Source: Marinobacter piscis (lineage in GTDB: Bacteria; Pseudomonadota; Gammaproteobacteria; Pseudomonadales; Oleiphilaceae). Taken from it: a stretch of DNA of 64,000 bases. Shown here piece after piece: positions 26,390 to 36,250 of this stretch. The DNA lies in contig NZ_VCGX01000001.1 of NCBI RefSeq assembly GCF_007671655.1, positions 1-64,000 on the forward strand, written 5' to 3'. Each line of letters starts with the position of its first letter. Position 1 is the stretch's first letter. The notes under the pieces are model-generated. The model ran no database searches. It saw only the letters and a program-made list of their open reading frames with translations, and was not told the origin of the DNA. Both the position numbers and the translations under genes were made by a program.

Positions 26390-27043
26390 ATGGAACACGA
26401 ATTCTGGCACGAGCGCTGGAGCAACAAAGAAATCGGCTTTCACGAAGGCACTGTCAATAAATACCTTTACGACCACTGGCCAGAGCTTTCCGGCGGCGAC
26501 ACCGGGAGTGTATTTGTACCATTATGCGGCAAAGCGCACGATATGTGGTGGCTGCATGACCGGGGTCACCCTGTACTCGGCGTAGAGCTGAGTGAAATTG
26601 CCTGCAAGGATTTTTTTGAAGAAGCCGGTGAAAAAGCCATGGTGCACCCGGGTGAGCCTTTTACAACCTTCCGCCACGGCAGTCTGGAGCTTTGGGCCGG
26701 TGATTTTTTTCAGCTGTCTCCCGAGGACCTGAAGCATACCCACCTGGTGTATGACCGCGCAGCCCTGATCGCCCTGCCTCCATCCATGCGCAAAGACTAT
26801 GTGGAGCATCTGACTGCCATCGTTCCAGAAGGCACCCGGATTCTGCTTATTACCCTGGACTACAATACAAAAATTACTGCGCCACCCTTCAATGTCTCCG
26901 ACAACGAAGTGCAGGCGCTGTATGCCGACAATTACAGTATTGAGCACATCCTTACCAACCCCCTTGGGAGCGACCACCCGTTCAGTAAACGCAAAGGCCT
27001 TACCGACGCCACGGAGAGTGTGTTCAGGCTTACAAAACGATAG
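26390..27043 (+). CDS. tpm: Thiopurine S-methyltransferase family protein
   Basis: The 217-residue SAM-dependent methyltransferase has the TPMT family layout: FWHERWSNKEIGFHEGTVNKYL (5-26), VFVPLCGKAHDMWWL (motif I), GVELSEIAC, YDRAALIALPPSMRKDYVEHL and LLITLDYNTKITAPPFNVS. Bacterial Tpm can methylate thiopurines and, in some pseudomonads, selenium and tellurium oxyanions. The natural substrate here is not shown by context. It is divergent from the dehydrogenase gene. Confidence 0.93.
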   Translation: MEHEFWHERWSNKEIGFHEGTVNKYLYDHWPELSGGDTGSVFVPLCGKAHDMWWLHDRGHPVLGVELSEIACKDFFEEAGEKAMVHPGEPFTTFRHGSLELWAGDFFQLSPEDLKHTHLVYDRAALIALPPSMRKDYVEHLTAIVPEGTRILLITLDYNTKITAPPFNVSDNEVQALYADNYSIEHILTNPLGSDHPFSKRKGLTDATESVFRLTKR

Positions 27044-27281
27044 TGCCGCGAGCTATCCGGGCATCAGATTTAATGAACCTTCACCCCTTTATTACTGTCC
27101 AATTTTGCAACAGTGAACTAAGCTCAGGTTAAACAGGCCGAAATATGACACAGATCGTATAAGGCCTGAGATACCCTTTCCTTCCACTCACAACCAGACG
27201 AATCGCCGGCATGGCGTCCGTAACTGCAACGGGGATATTGCGTGTACTGAAAGTATTAAAACAGCGATCGAGGGGCTACCC

Positions 27282-29204
27282 ATGAACATACTGCAACAAT
27301 TCCAGAACCGGTATGAGCGCACTCAGGAAGAAGAGTTCAGTCTCGAAGAATACCTCGAGATCTGTAAGAACGATCCATCCGCCTATGCGACGGCCGCCGA
27401 GCGATTACTGATTGCCATTGGCGAGCCGGAGTTTATTGATACGTCTCGTGATCCCCGCCTGTCACGCATCTTTTCCAACAAAGTCATTAAGCGCTACCCG
27501 GAGTTCTCCGAGTTCTACGGCATGGAAGATGCTGTCGAGGACATAGTGTCCTTCTTCCGGCATGCGGCTCAGGGCCTGGAAGAGAAAAAGCAGATCCTGT
27601 ACCTGCTGGGGCCGGTTGGCGGTGGTAAATCCTCGCTGGCGGAGAAGCTCAAAAGCCTGATGCAGAAAGTACCTTTCTACGCCATCAAGGGTTCCCCGGT
27701 TAACGAGTCGCCTCTTGGGCTGTTTGATCCGGCCGAAGACGCCACCATTCTGGAAGAAGAGTACGGAATTCCCTCACGCTATGTGAAAAACATCATGTCG
27801 CCCTGGGCTGTAAAGCGCCTGCACGAGTATGGCGGCGATATCAGCAAGTTCCGCGTGGTAAAACTTTATCCCTCTGTCCTTGACCAGATCGGCGTTTCCA
27901 AAACCGAACCGGGTGATGACAACAACCAGGACATTTCGGCTCTGGTGGGCAAGGTAAACATCCGCATGCTGGAAGATTACTCCCAGGACGATCCGGATGC
28001 TTACAGCTTCAGCGGCGGCCTGTGCAAGGCCAATCAGGGGCTGCTGGAGTTCGTGGAAATGTTCAAGGCGCCCATCAAGGTGCTGCACCCGTTGCTGACG
28101 GCCACCCAGGAAGGCAACTACAACACCACCGAAGGCATGAGTTCCGTGCCGTTTGATGGCGTTATTCTGGCACACTCCAACGAATCCGAGTGGCAGACCT
28201 TCCGCAACAACAAGCACAACGAAGCCTTCCTGGACCGGGTTTACATCGTCAAAGTGCCCTATTGCGTGCGGGTAACTGAAGAAGTCGAAATCTATAAAAA
28301 ACTGCTGAAAAACAGCTCTCTGGCCGGTGCCCCCTGTGCCCCGGATACACTGGACATGCTGGCTCAGTTTTCAGTGCTGTCACGGATCAAGGAGCCGGAA
28401 AACTCCAGCATTTTTTCCAAAATGCGCGTCTACGACGGCCAGAACATCAAGGACACAGACCCCAAAGCCAAATCCATTCAGGAATACCGGGACGCGGCAG
28501 GTGTGAACGAAGGCATGGATGGCCTTTCCACCCGTTTTGCCTTCAAGATTCTCTCCAAGGTGTTCAACTTTGATACCACCGAAGTGGCCGCCAACCCCGT
28601 TCACCTGTTGTATGTGATTGAAAAACAGGTGGAACAGGAGCAGTTCGCTCCGGAAGTTCAGGAACGCTACCTGCGCTTTATCAAAGAGTTTCTGGCGCCG
28701 CATTACGTCCAGTTTATCGGCAAGGAAATCCAGACCGCTTACCTGGAAAGCTACAGTGAATACGGCCAGAACCTGTTTGACCGCTATGTAACCTATGCTG
28801 ACCTGTGGATCCAGGATCAGGAATTCCGGGATCCGGAAACCGGCGAGATTCTCGACCGTTCCTCCATCAACGAAGAGCTGGAGAAAATCGAAAAACCCGC
28901 TGGTATCAGCAACCCCAAAGACTTCCGCAACGAGGTGGTCAACTTTGTACTGCGGGCAAGAGCCAACAATCAGGGCGAGAACCCTTCGTGGCTCAGTTAT
29001 GAAAAACTGCGCAGCGTGATTGAGCAAAAGATGTTCTCCAATACGGAAGACCTGCTGCCAGTGATATCGTTCAATCCCAAAGCCAGTCAAGAAGACCAGA
29101 ACAAGCACAAACAGTTTGTTGAGCGCATGGTCGATCGGGGCTACACCGAAAAGCAGGTGCGCCTGCTGGCAGAGTGGTACCTGCGAGTTCGGAAGTCTCA
29201 CTAG
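27282..29204 (+). CDS. prkA: PrkA-type serine protein kinase (YeaG)
   Basis: The 640-residue protein has an AAA-like N-terminal domain with Walker A GPVGGGKSSLAEKL (110-123), FDGVILAHSNESEW and FLDRVYIVKVPYCVRV, followed by the conserved PrkA C-terminal domain. PrkA/YeaG has been described as a serine kinase active in stationary phase, nitrogen starvation and other stress; the biochemical role is not fully settled. It begins the prkA-yeaH-spoVR operon, one of the most conserved stress operons in proteobacteria, with a 13-base gap to yeaH. Confidence 0.95.
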   Translation: MNILQQFQNRYERTQEEEFSLEEYLEICKNDPSAYATAAERLLIAIGEPEFIDTSRDPRLSRIFSNKVIKRYPEFSEFYGMEDAVEDIVSFFRHAAQGLEEKKQILYLLGPVGGGKSSLAEKLKSLMQKVPFYAIKGSPVNESPLGLFDPAEDATILEEEYGIPSRYVKNIMSPWAVKRLHEYGGDISKFRVVKLYPSVLDQIGVSKTEPGDDNNQDISALVGKVNIRMLEDYSQDDPDAYSFSGGLCKANQGLLEFVEMFKAPIKVLHPLLTATQEGNYNTTEGMSSVPFDGVILAHSNESEWQTFRNNKHNEAFLDRVYIVKVPYCVRVTEEVEIYKKLLKNSSLAGAPCAPDTLDMLAQFSVLSRIKEPENSSIFSKMRVYDGQNIKDTDPKAKSIQEYRDAAGVNEGMDGLSTRFAFKILSKVFNFDTTEVAANPVHLLYVIEKQVEQEQFAPEVQERYLRFIKEFLAPHYVQFIGKEIQTAYLESYSEYGQNLFDRYVTYADLWIQDQEFRDPETGEILDRSSINEELEKIEKPAGISNPKDFRNEVVNFVLRARANNQGENPSWLSYEKLRSVIEQKMFSNTEDLLPVISFNPKASQEDQNKHKQFVERMVDRGYTEKQVRLLAEWYLRVRKSH

Positions 29205-29217
29205 CGGAGCGTGAATT

Positions 29218-30513
29218 ATGGGTATGACCCACATCGTCGATCGACGGCTGAACGGAAAAAACAAGAGCGCGGTGAACCGGGAGCGGTTTTTGCGCCGCTA
29301 CCGGCATCACATCAAAAAGGCTGTTTCAGATGCAGTGCACCGGCGCTCAATCACAGATATAGAGCGGGGGGAGAATGTCAGCATTCCGGCCCGGGATATC
29401 GATGAACCTGTCTTCCACCATGGCCAGGGTGGCCACCGCGAGATGGTGCATCCGGGCAACCGGGAGTTTGTGGCGGGTGATCGGCTGCCGAAACCGGACG
29501 GTGGCAGCGGCCAGGGCCAGGGGCAAGGCCAGGCCAGCCCGGATGGCGAAGGCATGGACGAGTTTGCCTTTCAGATTACCCAGGAAGAGTTCCTGAACTT
29601 TCTGTTTGATGACCTGGAGCTTCCCAATCTTGTCCGGAAACAACTCAAAGACACCGAAAGCTTCACTTACGTGCGCTCCGGGTTCAGTACCCAGGGCGTG
29701 CCGGCAAAGCTGGATGTCGTGAGGTCGCTGCGCGGTGCTCACGCGCGTCGGCTGGGCCTGGGAGGCGCCCGCAAGAAAAAAATCCGCGAGCTGGAGGCTC
29801 AGCGTGCAGACCTTCTGAGCGCGCCAGCGGAGCTGGACGCAGCCTTCAGTCACGAGGATCAGATCAAAGCGCTGGAGGACGAAATCGCGCGGCTGAAGGC
29901 CAATGTGAAGCGTATTCCGTTCATCGATGAAATCGACCTGCGTTACCGCCAGCACCTGAAGCAACCCAAGCCGGCCACCAGCGCCGTCATGTTCTGCCTG
30001 ATGGATGTGTCTGGCTCCATGACCCAGATGCACAAAGACACGGCCAAACGCTTCTTCCTTTTGCTGTATCTGTTCCTGAAAAAGAGCTACAAAAAGATCG
30101 ATGTGGTTTTTATCAGGCACCACACCAGCGCCAAAGAGGTGGATGAGGAAGAGTTTTTCTACTCCCGGGAAACCGGCGGCACCATTGTTTCCAGTGCCCT
30201 GAAACTGATGCACAAGATCATCAAATCCAGGTATCCACCTGCAGAATGGAATATCTATGCCGCTCAGGCCTCCGACGGTGATAACTGGAACGACGATTCG
30301 CCCGCGTGCGGAAAACTGTTGACCGACAGCATTCTGCCGCTGGTGCAATATTACGCCTATGTGGAGATTACCCCTCAGGATCATCAGATGCTGTGGTACG
30401 AATACGAACGGGTGCAGGCGCTGTTTCCCGAGAGTTTTGCCTTGCAGCAGATTGCAGACCCGGGGGAAATTTACCCGGTATTCCGGCGACTGTTTGAGAG
30501 GAAGGCTGCATGA
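29218..30513 (+). CDS. yeaH: DUF444/UPF0229 protein (YeaH) with VWA-like domain
   Basis: The 431-residue protein begins [28 protein letters not shown] and has a Gly/Gln-rich linker (about 91-112, [17 protein letters not shown]). A von Willebrand A-type domain follows with the metal site [41 protein letters not shown] and [13 protein letters not shown]. YeaH works with PrkA/YeaG in sustained stress, mechanism unknown. Its stop overlaps the spoVR start (ATGA at 30510-30513). The ATG at 29218 is preceded by GGAG. Confidence 0.93.
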   Translation: MGMTHIVDRRLNGKNKSAVNRERFLRRYRHHIKKAVSDAVHRRSITDIERGENVSIPARDIDEPVFHHGQGGHREMVHPGNREFVAGDRLPKPDGGSGQGQGQGQASPDGEGMDEFAFQITQEEFLNFLFDDLELPNLVRKQLKDTESFTYVRSGFSTQGVPAKLDVVRSLRGAHARRLGLGGARKKKIRELEAQRADLLSAPAELDAAFSHEDQIKALEDEIARLKANVKRIPFIDEIDLRYRQHLKQPKPATSAVMFCLMDVSGSMTQMHKDTAKRFFLLLYLFLKKSYKKIDVVFIRHHTSAKEVDEEEFFYSRETGGTIVSSALKLMHKIIKSRYPPAEWNIYAAQASDGDNWNDDSPACGKLLTDSILPLVQYYAYVEITPQDHQMLWYEYERVQALFPESFALQQIADPGEIYPVFRRLFERKAA

Positions 30514-32051
30514 GTGATGTATTTGATCGTCCAGACGCGCCGGGGAATACGTCCCCGAAACCCCATGAGCCTATTTCCACCGGCTCGGAGTGGACCTTTG
30601 AGCTGATCCGCCAATACGACGAAGAAATTGCAAAGTGTGCCGCAGAATTTCGCCTGGACACCTACCCCAACCAGGTTGAAGTGATCAGCGCGGAACAGAT
30701 GATGGACGCTTACAGCTCTGTTGGTATGCCGGTGGGCTACAACCACTGGTCCTTTGGCAAACAGTTTCTGAGCACCTCCAAAGGCTACCAGCGGGGGCAA
30801 ATGGGTCTGGCTTATGAGCTGGTTATCAACTCCAATCCCTGCATTGCCTATCTGATGGAAGAGAACACCCTGCCCATGCAGGCACTGGTGATTGCCCACG
30901 CCTGCTATGGCCATAACTCCTTCTTTAAAGGCAACTACCTGTTCCGCACCTGGACAGATGCCAGCGCCATCATCGATTACCTGGTGTTTGCCCGGAAATA
31001 CGTGTCCGAGTGCGAGGAACGTTACGGGGTGGAGGCCGTCGAGGAAACGCTGGATTCCTGCCATGCACTGATGAACTACGGCGTTGACCGTTATAAGCGC
31101 CCTGCGCCTGTCTCCGCACACGAAGAAGCGCACCGGCAGGAAGAGCGGGAAGAGTATTTGCAGCGTCGGGTGAACGACCTGTGGCGCACGATTCCGAAAA
31201 TGGATGGGGATGAAGACCCGGTAACACGCAAGAAACGCTATCCCGAAGAGCCCCAGGAAAACCTTCTCTACTTCATTGAGAAAAATGCGCCCCTGCTGGA
31301 AACCTGGCAGCGGGAAATCATCCGGATTGTGCGCAAGCTGGCCCAGTATTTTTACCCCCAGCGCCAGACCCAGGTAATGAACGAAGGCTGGGCTACCTTC
31401 TGGCATTATACCCTGCTGCACAGAATGTATGAAAAAGGCCTGGTAACCGACGGCTTTATGCTGGAATTCCTGCAAAGCCACACTTCAGTAGTGTATCAGC
31501 CAGCGTTCGACAGCCCGTGGTATTCCGGCATTAACCCCTACACTCTGGGCTTTTCCATTTTTACCGACCTGCGGCGAATCTGCGAAGAACCGACAGGTGA
31601 AGACTACGAGTGGTTTCCCGACATTGCTGGCACAGACTGGCTGGAAACCCTGCACTTTGCCATGGCCAACTTCAAGGATGAGAGCTTTATCCAGCAGTTT
31701 CTGTCCCCCAAAGTCATGCGTGATCTGAAACTGTTTGCCATTGAAGACGACGACCTGGAAGACAGCTACCAAATAACCGCCATTCACGACGAGCCCGGGT
31801 ACCGGGAACTGAGAGAGAAGCTGGCCCGTCAGTACAACCTGAGTTATCGGGAGCCGAACATACAGGTATGGAGCGTGGACGTTCGTGGTGATCGTTCACT
31901 GACACTTAGGCACGTGCCTGTAGACAGAGTACCTCTGGGCAAGGATACCGAAGAAGTGCTTCGCCATGCCCACAGGCTGTGGGGGTTTGATGTGCATCTG
32001 GAGAGTGTGGATGACGGTGATATCGTCGACGAATACCACTGTCCCCCCTAA
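30510..32051 (+). CDS. SpoVR family protein (YcgB)
   Basis: The 513-residue SpoVR-like protein has the family blocks [14 protein letters not shown] (about 73-86), [22 protein letters not shown] and the HxxxH-type [23 protein letters not shown], and in the C-terminal half [23 protein letters not shown] sequence. SpoVR was named in Bacillus spore cortex formation, but in non-spore-forming proteobacteria it is co-regulated with PrkA and YeaH. It overlaps yeaH by four bases, as expected of a coupled operon. Many His residues suggest metal binding; this is inference. Confidence 0.93.
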   Translation: MSDVFDRPDAPGNTSPKPHEPISTGSEWTFELIRQYDEEIAKCAAEFRLDTYPNQVEVISAEQMMDAYSSVGMPVGYNHWSFGKQFLSTSKGYQRGQMGLAYELVINSNPCIAYLMEENTLPMQALVIAHACYGHNSFFKGNYLFRTWTDASAIIDYLVFARKYVSECEERYGVEAVEETLDSCHALMNYGVDRYKRPAPVSAHEEAHRQEEREEYLQRRVNDLWRTIPKMDGDEDPVTRKKRYPEEPQENLLYFIEKNAPLLETWQREIIRIVRKLAQYFYPQRQTQVMNEGWATFWHYTLLHRMYEKGLVTDGFMLEFLQSHTSVVYQPAFDSPWYSGINPYTLGFSIFTDLRRICEEPTGEDYEWFPDIAGTDWLETLHFAMANFKDESFIQQFLSPKVMRDLKLFAIEDDDLEDSYQITAIHDEPGYRELREKLARQYNLSYREPNIQVWSVDVRGDRSLTLRHVPVDRVPLGKDTEEVLRHAHRLWGFDVHLESVDDGDIVDEYHCPP

Positions 32052-32069
32052 GCCTCTGGCAACTGGATC

Positions 32070-32085
32070 GTGCGCGAAAGCGCAC
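32070..32085 (+). terminator. Possible terminator hairpin after spoVR
   Basis: GTGCGC-GAAA-GCGCAC is a 6-bp stem with a GNRA-type loop 18 bases after the spoVR stop. A T-rich stretch follows only about 20 bases later, so it is a weak intrinsic terminator at best. Confidence 0.4.
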
Positions 32086-32204
32086 TCCTTATTCAGTATT
32101 TTTGTCTGCCAAAGATCGTCTGGGACGAATACACCCCGTATACTGACAGCCAATAATTATAAAGACTCACTTTAACGCCCGGGTCGGGCGGGGGTATACA
32201 AGGA

Positions 32205-33650
32205 ATGAAACGCCTGGGAACACTGGATGCCTCTTGGCTGGCTGTCGAATCCGAAGACACGCCCATGCATGTGGGTAACCTGATGATCTTCACACTGCCG
32301 GAAGACTGTCCGGACACCTTCCTTCGTGACATGGTTACCCGGATGAAAGAAACCGGGGACATTGCCCTGCCCTGGGGCGCTAAACTGGCATTTTCGGGTT
32401 TACTGGGGCGGCTGCTGGCACCTGCCTGGAAGGTTGATAAAGATATCGATCTGGATTATCACGTACGCCACTCGGCACTGCCCAAACCGGGAGGTGAGCG
32501 AGAACTTGGCATCCTGGTGTCACGCCTGCATTCAAACCCTCTGGACTTCGCCCGTCCTCTCTGGGAGTGCCACGTTATCGAGGGGCTGGAAAACAATCGC
32601 TTTGCCCTCTACACCAAAATGCATCATTCAATGATTGATGGCATCAGTGGCGTGCGCCTGCTACAGCGGGTTCTGAGTAAGGATCCGGGCAAAAGAGACA
32701 TGCTACCTCCATGGTCAGTGCGGCCCATGCGTCGCCGGGGCAGTAAGGCAGACTCAGATGCAAGCTTTCCCGCTGCCTTTTCGCAAGCACTGGATGCGCT
32801 GAAATTGCAAGCCGATATGGCTCCCTCTATGTGGCAGGCGGGCAACCGGCTGGTGCACTCGGTCCGTCACCCGGAAGACAACCTTACGGCGCCCTTCACC
32901 GGCCCGGTTTCAAAGATCAATCACCGGGTCACCGGCCAGCGTCGCCTTGCGACGCAACATTACCAGCTTGATCGCCTGAAAGACGTGGCCCGTGCCACCG
33001 GCGCCTCACTCAACGACATTGTGCTTTATCTGTGCGGCACCGCCCTGCGACGCTTTCTGCTGGAGCATGACGACCTTCCGGAGACTGCTCTGACAGCAGG
33101 CATTCCGGTTAATATCCGCCCGGCCAATGATGAGGGAACAGGGACACAGATCAGCTTCATGATTGCATCACTGGCTACGGATGAGCCAGATGCACTGAAC
33201 CGCCTGCAGACGATTAAAACCTCTACGCGCCGGGCAAAAGAACACCTGCAAAAACTGCCCAAAAGTGCTCTTAACCAATACACCATGTTGCTGATGTCGC
33301 CCTATATCCTGCAGCTGATGTCTGGCCTCGGGGGGCGCATGCGCCCGGTATTCAACGTAACCATTTCCAACGTCCCTGGTCCCGGGCAAAACCTGTACTA
33401 TGAAGGCGCCAGGCTTGAAGCCATGTACCCGGTTTCACTGATTGCCCACGGAGGTGCCCTGAATATCACCTGTCTGAGCTATGCCGGTGCAATCAACTTC
33501 GGGTTTACAGGCTGCCGGGATACTCTGCCCAGCATGCAAAACCTGGCCGTGTATACCGGCGAAGCGCTGGATGAGCTGGAAACGCTGGTTCTGCCGCCCG
33601 GCTCCCGCCCGGCAGGAGAACCATCAGGCAATCTGGAGCAGTCTCAGTAG
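32205..33650 (+). CDS. Wax ester synthase/diacylglycerol acyltransferase (WS/DGAT)
   Basis: The bifunctional acyltransferase joins acyl-CoA to fatty alcohols or diacylglycerol, forming wax esters or triacylglycerol as storage lipid at the membrane. The 481-residue protein has the catalytic MHHSMIDGISG with HHxxxDG at 140-146, the N-terminal PMHVGNLMIF and LDYHVRHSALPKPGG, the middle NDIVLYLCGTALRRFL, and VSNVPGP-type TISNVPGPGQNLYYEGA near 390. These enzymes are characteristic of Marinobacter, Acinetobacter and actinobacteria, and the gene is one reason to suggest Marinobacter. Its last 27 bases overlap the convergent nsrR gene. Confidence 0.92.
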   Translation: MKRLGTLDASWLAVESEDTPMHVGNLMIFTLPEDCPDTFLRDMVTRMKETGDIALPWGAKLAFSGLLGRLLAPAWKVDKDIDLDYHVRHSALPKPGGERELGILVSRLHSNPLDFARPLWECHVIEGLENNRFALYTKMHHSMIDGISGVRLLQRVLSKDPGKRDMLPPWSVRPMRRRGSKADSDASFPAAFSQALDALKLQADMAPSMWQAGNRLVHSVRHPEDNLTAPFTGPVSKINHRVTGQRRLATQHYQLDRLKDVARATGASLNDIVLYLCGTALRRFLLEHDDLPETALTAGIPVNIRPANDEGTGTQISFMIASLATDEPDALNRLQTIKTSTRRAKEHLQKLPKSALNQYTMLLMSPYILQLMSGLGGRMRPVFNVTISNVPGPGQNLYYEGARLEAMYPVSLIAHGGALNITCLSYAGAINFGFTGCRDTLPSMQNLAVYTGEALDELETLVLPPGSRPAGEPSGNLEQSQ

Positions 33651-34061
33651 CTGCGGTTTGTGCTGCTCCTTGATAACGTCTCTCAGTGTGTACTGATCAA
33701 GTACTGCGAGAAACGCCTGCAGAGCTTCGGAAAACATGGATTTCAGCCCACAGACCGGGGTGATTATGCAGGCATTTTTTGAGGAGTGGCACTCAACAAT
33801 GCTGAGGTCATGTTCGGTTTCACGCACAAACACTCCGATATTGATATCCTCCGGCTTCATGAGGAGCCGCATGCCACCTTTTTTACCTCGCACCGTCTCG
33901 ATATAGCCTTTCTTATTGAGCTGGTGCACCACCTTCATCAGATGGTTTTTGGAAATCTCATAACTGTCTGCAATTTCCTGGATTGTGGTAAGGTACTCAT
34001 CCTGTACCGCCAGATAAATCAGGACCCTCAGCGAGTAGTCTGTATAGCGGGTTATGTGCAT
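33624..34061 (-). CDS. nsrR: Nitric-oxide-sensing Rrf2 repressor NsrR
   Basis: The 145-residue Rrf2-family regulator has an N-terminal winged helix (MHITRYTDYSLRVLIYLAVQ; recognition region SKNHLMKVVHQLNKKGYIETVRGKKGG) and three Cys at 91, 98 and 104 (CHSSKNACIITPVC). In E. coli NsrR the cluster-binding cysteines are 91, 96 and 102. The Fe-S cluster reacts with nitric oxide and derepresses detoxification genes. Location next to the nos and moaA genes fits a role in the denitrification programme. The targets cannot be read from this window. The 3' end overlaps the WS/DGAT gene. Confidence 0.9.
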   Translation of the reverse strand: MHITRYTDYSLRVLIYLAVQDEYLTTIQEIADSYEISKNHLMKVVHQLNKKGYIETVRGKKGGMRLLMKPEDINIGVFVRETEHDLSIVECHSSKNACIITPVCGLKSMFSEALQAFLAVLDQYTLRDVIKEQHKPQLLRLLQIA

Positions 34062-34090
34062 TTTACACTCCGGTTATCCAGTAAACGCAA

Positions 34091-34459
34091 TTAATACGAA
34101 GGTCGGGTAAGTAAATAACTTGCTACACCAACCATGAATACTCCCGACACGGCCAAAACCATCCCGGCGGTTCCCAAAACAAAGAGAATTCCCCAGCTCA
34201 GGGTCATCATGCCGCATGCCAACGCCTTGGCTTTTGGCGGTATGACCCGGTTCCGGCGCCAATCCCTTATAATCGGCCCAAACGAAGGATGCCCATCAAG
34301 CCAGCTGGCAAATGCAGGGGATCCTTTGCTGGCAAAAAACGCCGCTAACAGCACAAAGGGAGTGGTGGGCAGCAAAGGCAGAACAACACCAGCGGCGGCG
34401 ATTCCCACAAACATATAGGCAAGAATTCTGAAACCGATCTTACCGGAGCGCGCTCTCAT
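34091..34459 (-). CDS. ybaN: YbaN/DUF454 inner membrane protein
   Basis: The 122-residue membrane protein has the DUF454 signature: VGIAAAGVVLPLLPTTPFVLLAAFFASKGS (about 18-47), HPSFGPIIRDWRRNRVIPPKAKALA, then two further hydrophobic segments at the C-terminus. YbaN has no firm function; it is often close to anaerobic respiration or priB-type genes. It is probably co-oriented with nsrR (29 bases apart), lying upstream of it. Confidence 0.85.
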   Translation of the reverse strand: MRARSGKIGFRILAYMFVGIAAAGVVLPLLPTTPFVLLAAFFASKGSPAFASWLDGHPSFGPIIRDWRRNRVIPPKAKALACGMMTLSWGILFVLGTAGMVLAVSGVFMVGVASYLLTRPSY

Positions 34460-34574
34460 AGCGTTACCTCAGCACCGTGCCATTTACCCCTATTCTATCG
34501 TTTATTAATGAACAGGTCTCCCGAGGCATTAAAGTATATTTTATAGTTATCTTTAGGTCAAAAAGACGCAGAGT

Positions 34575-34590
34575 TACCCAGCGAGAGGTA
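34575..34590. promoter_or_regulatory. NarL-type 7-2-7 site upstream of moaA
   Basis: TACCCAG-CG-AGAGGTA matches the NarL/NarP inverted heptamer consensus TACYYMT-N2-AKRRGTA at 13 of 14 positions. It is centred about 90 bases before the moaA start. Since narXL is encoded in the same cluster, nitrate-responsive control of molybdenum cofactor synthesis is a reasonable inference. Confidence 0.6.
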
Positions 34591-34672
34591 TCGGATTCAT
34601 TGCCGGACTCTGCGATACTAGGCATAGTGTGAACAGGCTAAAGAGCATTCAGCAGTTACAGGAAAGAAACCG

Positions 34673-35665
34673 ATGTCTCAGAGCAAATTGACGGACCGTT
34701 TCGGCAGAACCGTAAACTATGTGCGCCTGTCGGTTACCGACCGTTGCGACTTCCGCTGCGTTTACTGTATGGCCGAGGAAATGACCTTCCTGCCCCGGCA
34801 GCAGGTTTTGACACTTGAGGAAATTGCCCGGGTTGCGAAAACCTTCGTGTCTCTGGGCACTGAAAAAATCCGCCTGACGGGCGGTGAACCGCTGGTTCGC
34901 AAAGACATTCTTGAGTTGGTTAAGGAGATCGGTACCTACGGTCTGCGGGATTTTGCCATGACCACGAACGGCAGCCAGCTGCCCACAATGGCCGATCCTC
35001 TGCGCAAGGCGGGTCTGAAACGGCTGAACATCAGCCTCGACTCACTGGATCCGGACAAATTCGCCAGCATCACCCGCACCGGCAAGCTGTCCCGGGTGCT
35101 GGATGGGATAGACGCTGCCAAAGACGCTGGCTTTGAAGGCATCAAACTGAACACCGTGGTGATGAAGGGCGGCAACGATCACGAAGTCCCTGACCTTGTT
35201 GAGTTTGCCCGCAAAAAAGGCGTAGATATAACCTTTATAGAAGAAATGCCCCTGGGCGAAATTTCCGAACACGACCGTGGGCAGGCTCTGTGCACCAGTG
35301 ATGAGGTGCGCGATATTATCAGCCAGCGGCATGAACTGGTTGCCACAACGGAAGACTCCGGTGGCCCGGCCCGCTACTACCGGATGCCTGACAGCTCCAT
35401 CAAGGTCGGCTTTATTTCGCCTCACTCCCACAACTTCTGCTCTACGTGTAACCGTGTGCGGGTAACGGTGGAAGGCCGTTTGCTGCTGTGCCTGGGTAAT
35501 GAACACTCGGTCGATTTACGCCGGGTTCTGCGCGGCCACCCGGTGACTGACGACAAGCTCCGGCAGGCCATTATTGATTCCATGGATCTGAAACCTGAAA
35601 AACATCACTTCTCTTCTGAGGGTGATGTTCAGATCCTGCGCTTTATGAACATGACCGGGGGCTGA
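34673..35665 (+). CDS. moaA: GTP 3',8-cyclase, molybdenum cofactor synthesis
   Basis: This radical SAM enzyme does the first step of molybdopterin synthesis, rearranging GTP. The 330-residue protein has the radical-SAM cluster motif CDFRCVYC (Cys 25, 29, 32), TGGEPLVR, the C-terminal second cluster [19 protein letters not shown] (Cys 256, 259, 273), and ends in the essential Gly-Gly. The product is needed for nitrate reductase NarG, encoded 14 kb downstream. It stands alone, without moaBCDE. A NarL-type site lies upstream. Confidence 0.96.
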   Translation: MSQSKLTDRFGRTVNYVRLSVTDRCDFRCVYCMAEEMTFLPRQQVLTLEEIARVAKTFVSLGTEKIRLTGGEPLVRKDILELVKEIGTYGLRDFAMTTNGSQLPTMADPLRKAGLKRLNISLDSLDPDKFASITRTGKLSRVLDGIDAAKDAGFEGIKLNTVVMKGGNDHEVPDLVEFARKKGVDITFIEEMPLGEISEHDRGQALCTSDEVRDIISQRHELVATTEDSGGPARYYRMPDSSIKVGFISPHSHNFCSTCNRVRVTVEGRLLLCLGNEHSVDLRRVLRGHPVTDDKLRQAIIDSMDLKPEKHHFSSEGDVQILRFMNMTGG

Positions 35666-35686
35666 CCCCCGGCATTGGCTCCACCT

Positions 35687-36223
35687 TTAATGCGGCATTT
35701 CACCATCACCCATGGGCATCTCGGAGACCAGATGCTCCATGGAGACCTCACTGTACTTCAGAACCTGGCCACCATACTCTTTCGCGAACTCCTGAGCCGC
35801 CGCTTCATCGGAGAAGGTTGCCAGAGTCGGCCCCATTGCCCCGGTCCGCTCTGAACCCGCGACATAAAACGCTTCCCGGGCATCAATCAGCGCTGTATCG
35901 TCCGGGCTTTCCCACTCGGTCTGGCTCATATCGTGCACATAAAGTGTGTGCTGCCGGTTCGCATTCTCAGGCTGCAGCATCCAGGCAAACATATCCTTGG
36001 TTGAGCAGAACTTGTGAACCGATTGCTCTTTTTCGGTAATCACTTCGCCTTTCGGGCCTGGGAAGCGTGTAATGGCCATACCACATACATGGCACTCATC
36101 GTCTGAATCGATATGAACCGGAGCCGGCTTTTCTGCCACCTTCTCAGGGCCTTCAGAGCAACCTGTCAAAAAGACAGCAAGCATCAGTAACACAGGGATG
36201 AGCATTAAACGAACGGGCATCAT
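35687..36223 (-). CDS. nosL: Nitrous oxide reductase accessory lipoprotein NosL
   Basis: The 178-residue outer/periplasmic lipoprotein has lipobox LTGC (Cys 22) and the copper-binding CHVCGM (Cys 44, Cys 47, Met 49). The NosL domain follows with HKFCSTKDMFAWML and SWGPTLATFSDEAAAQEF-like sequence. NosL binds Cu(I) and helps assemble the copper centres of NosZ. It is the last gene of nosRZDFYL, 27 bases after nosY. Confidence 0.93.
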   Translation of the reverse strand: MMPVRLMLIPVLLMLAVFLTGCSEGPEKVAEKPAPVHIDSDDECHVCGMAITRFPGPKGEVITEKEQSVHKFCSTKDMFAWMLQPENANRQHTLYVHDMSQTEWESPDDTALIDAREAFYVAGSERTGAMGPTLATFSDEAAAQEFAKEYGGQVLKYSEVSMEHLVSEMPMGDGEMPH

Positions 36224-36250
36224 GGTGATCTCCAGATTCAGGTTGCCAGA

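Noticed and set aside
32070..32085. Strong intrinsic terminator after the prkA operon
   Set aside because: Only a 6-bp stem, with T residues too far away; listed as a weak candidate.
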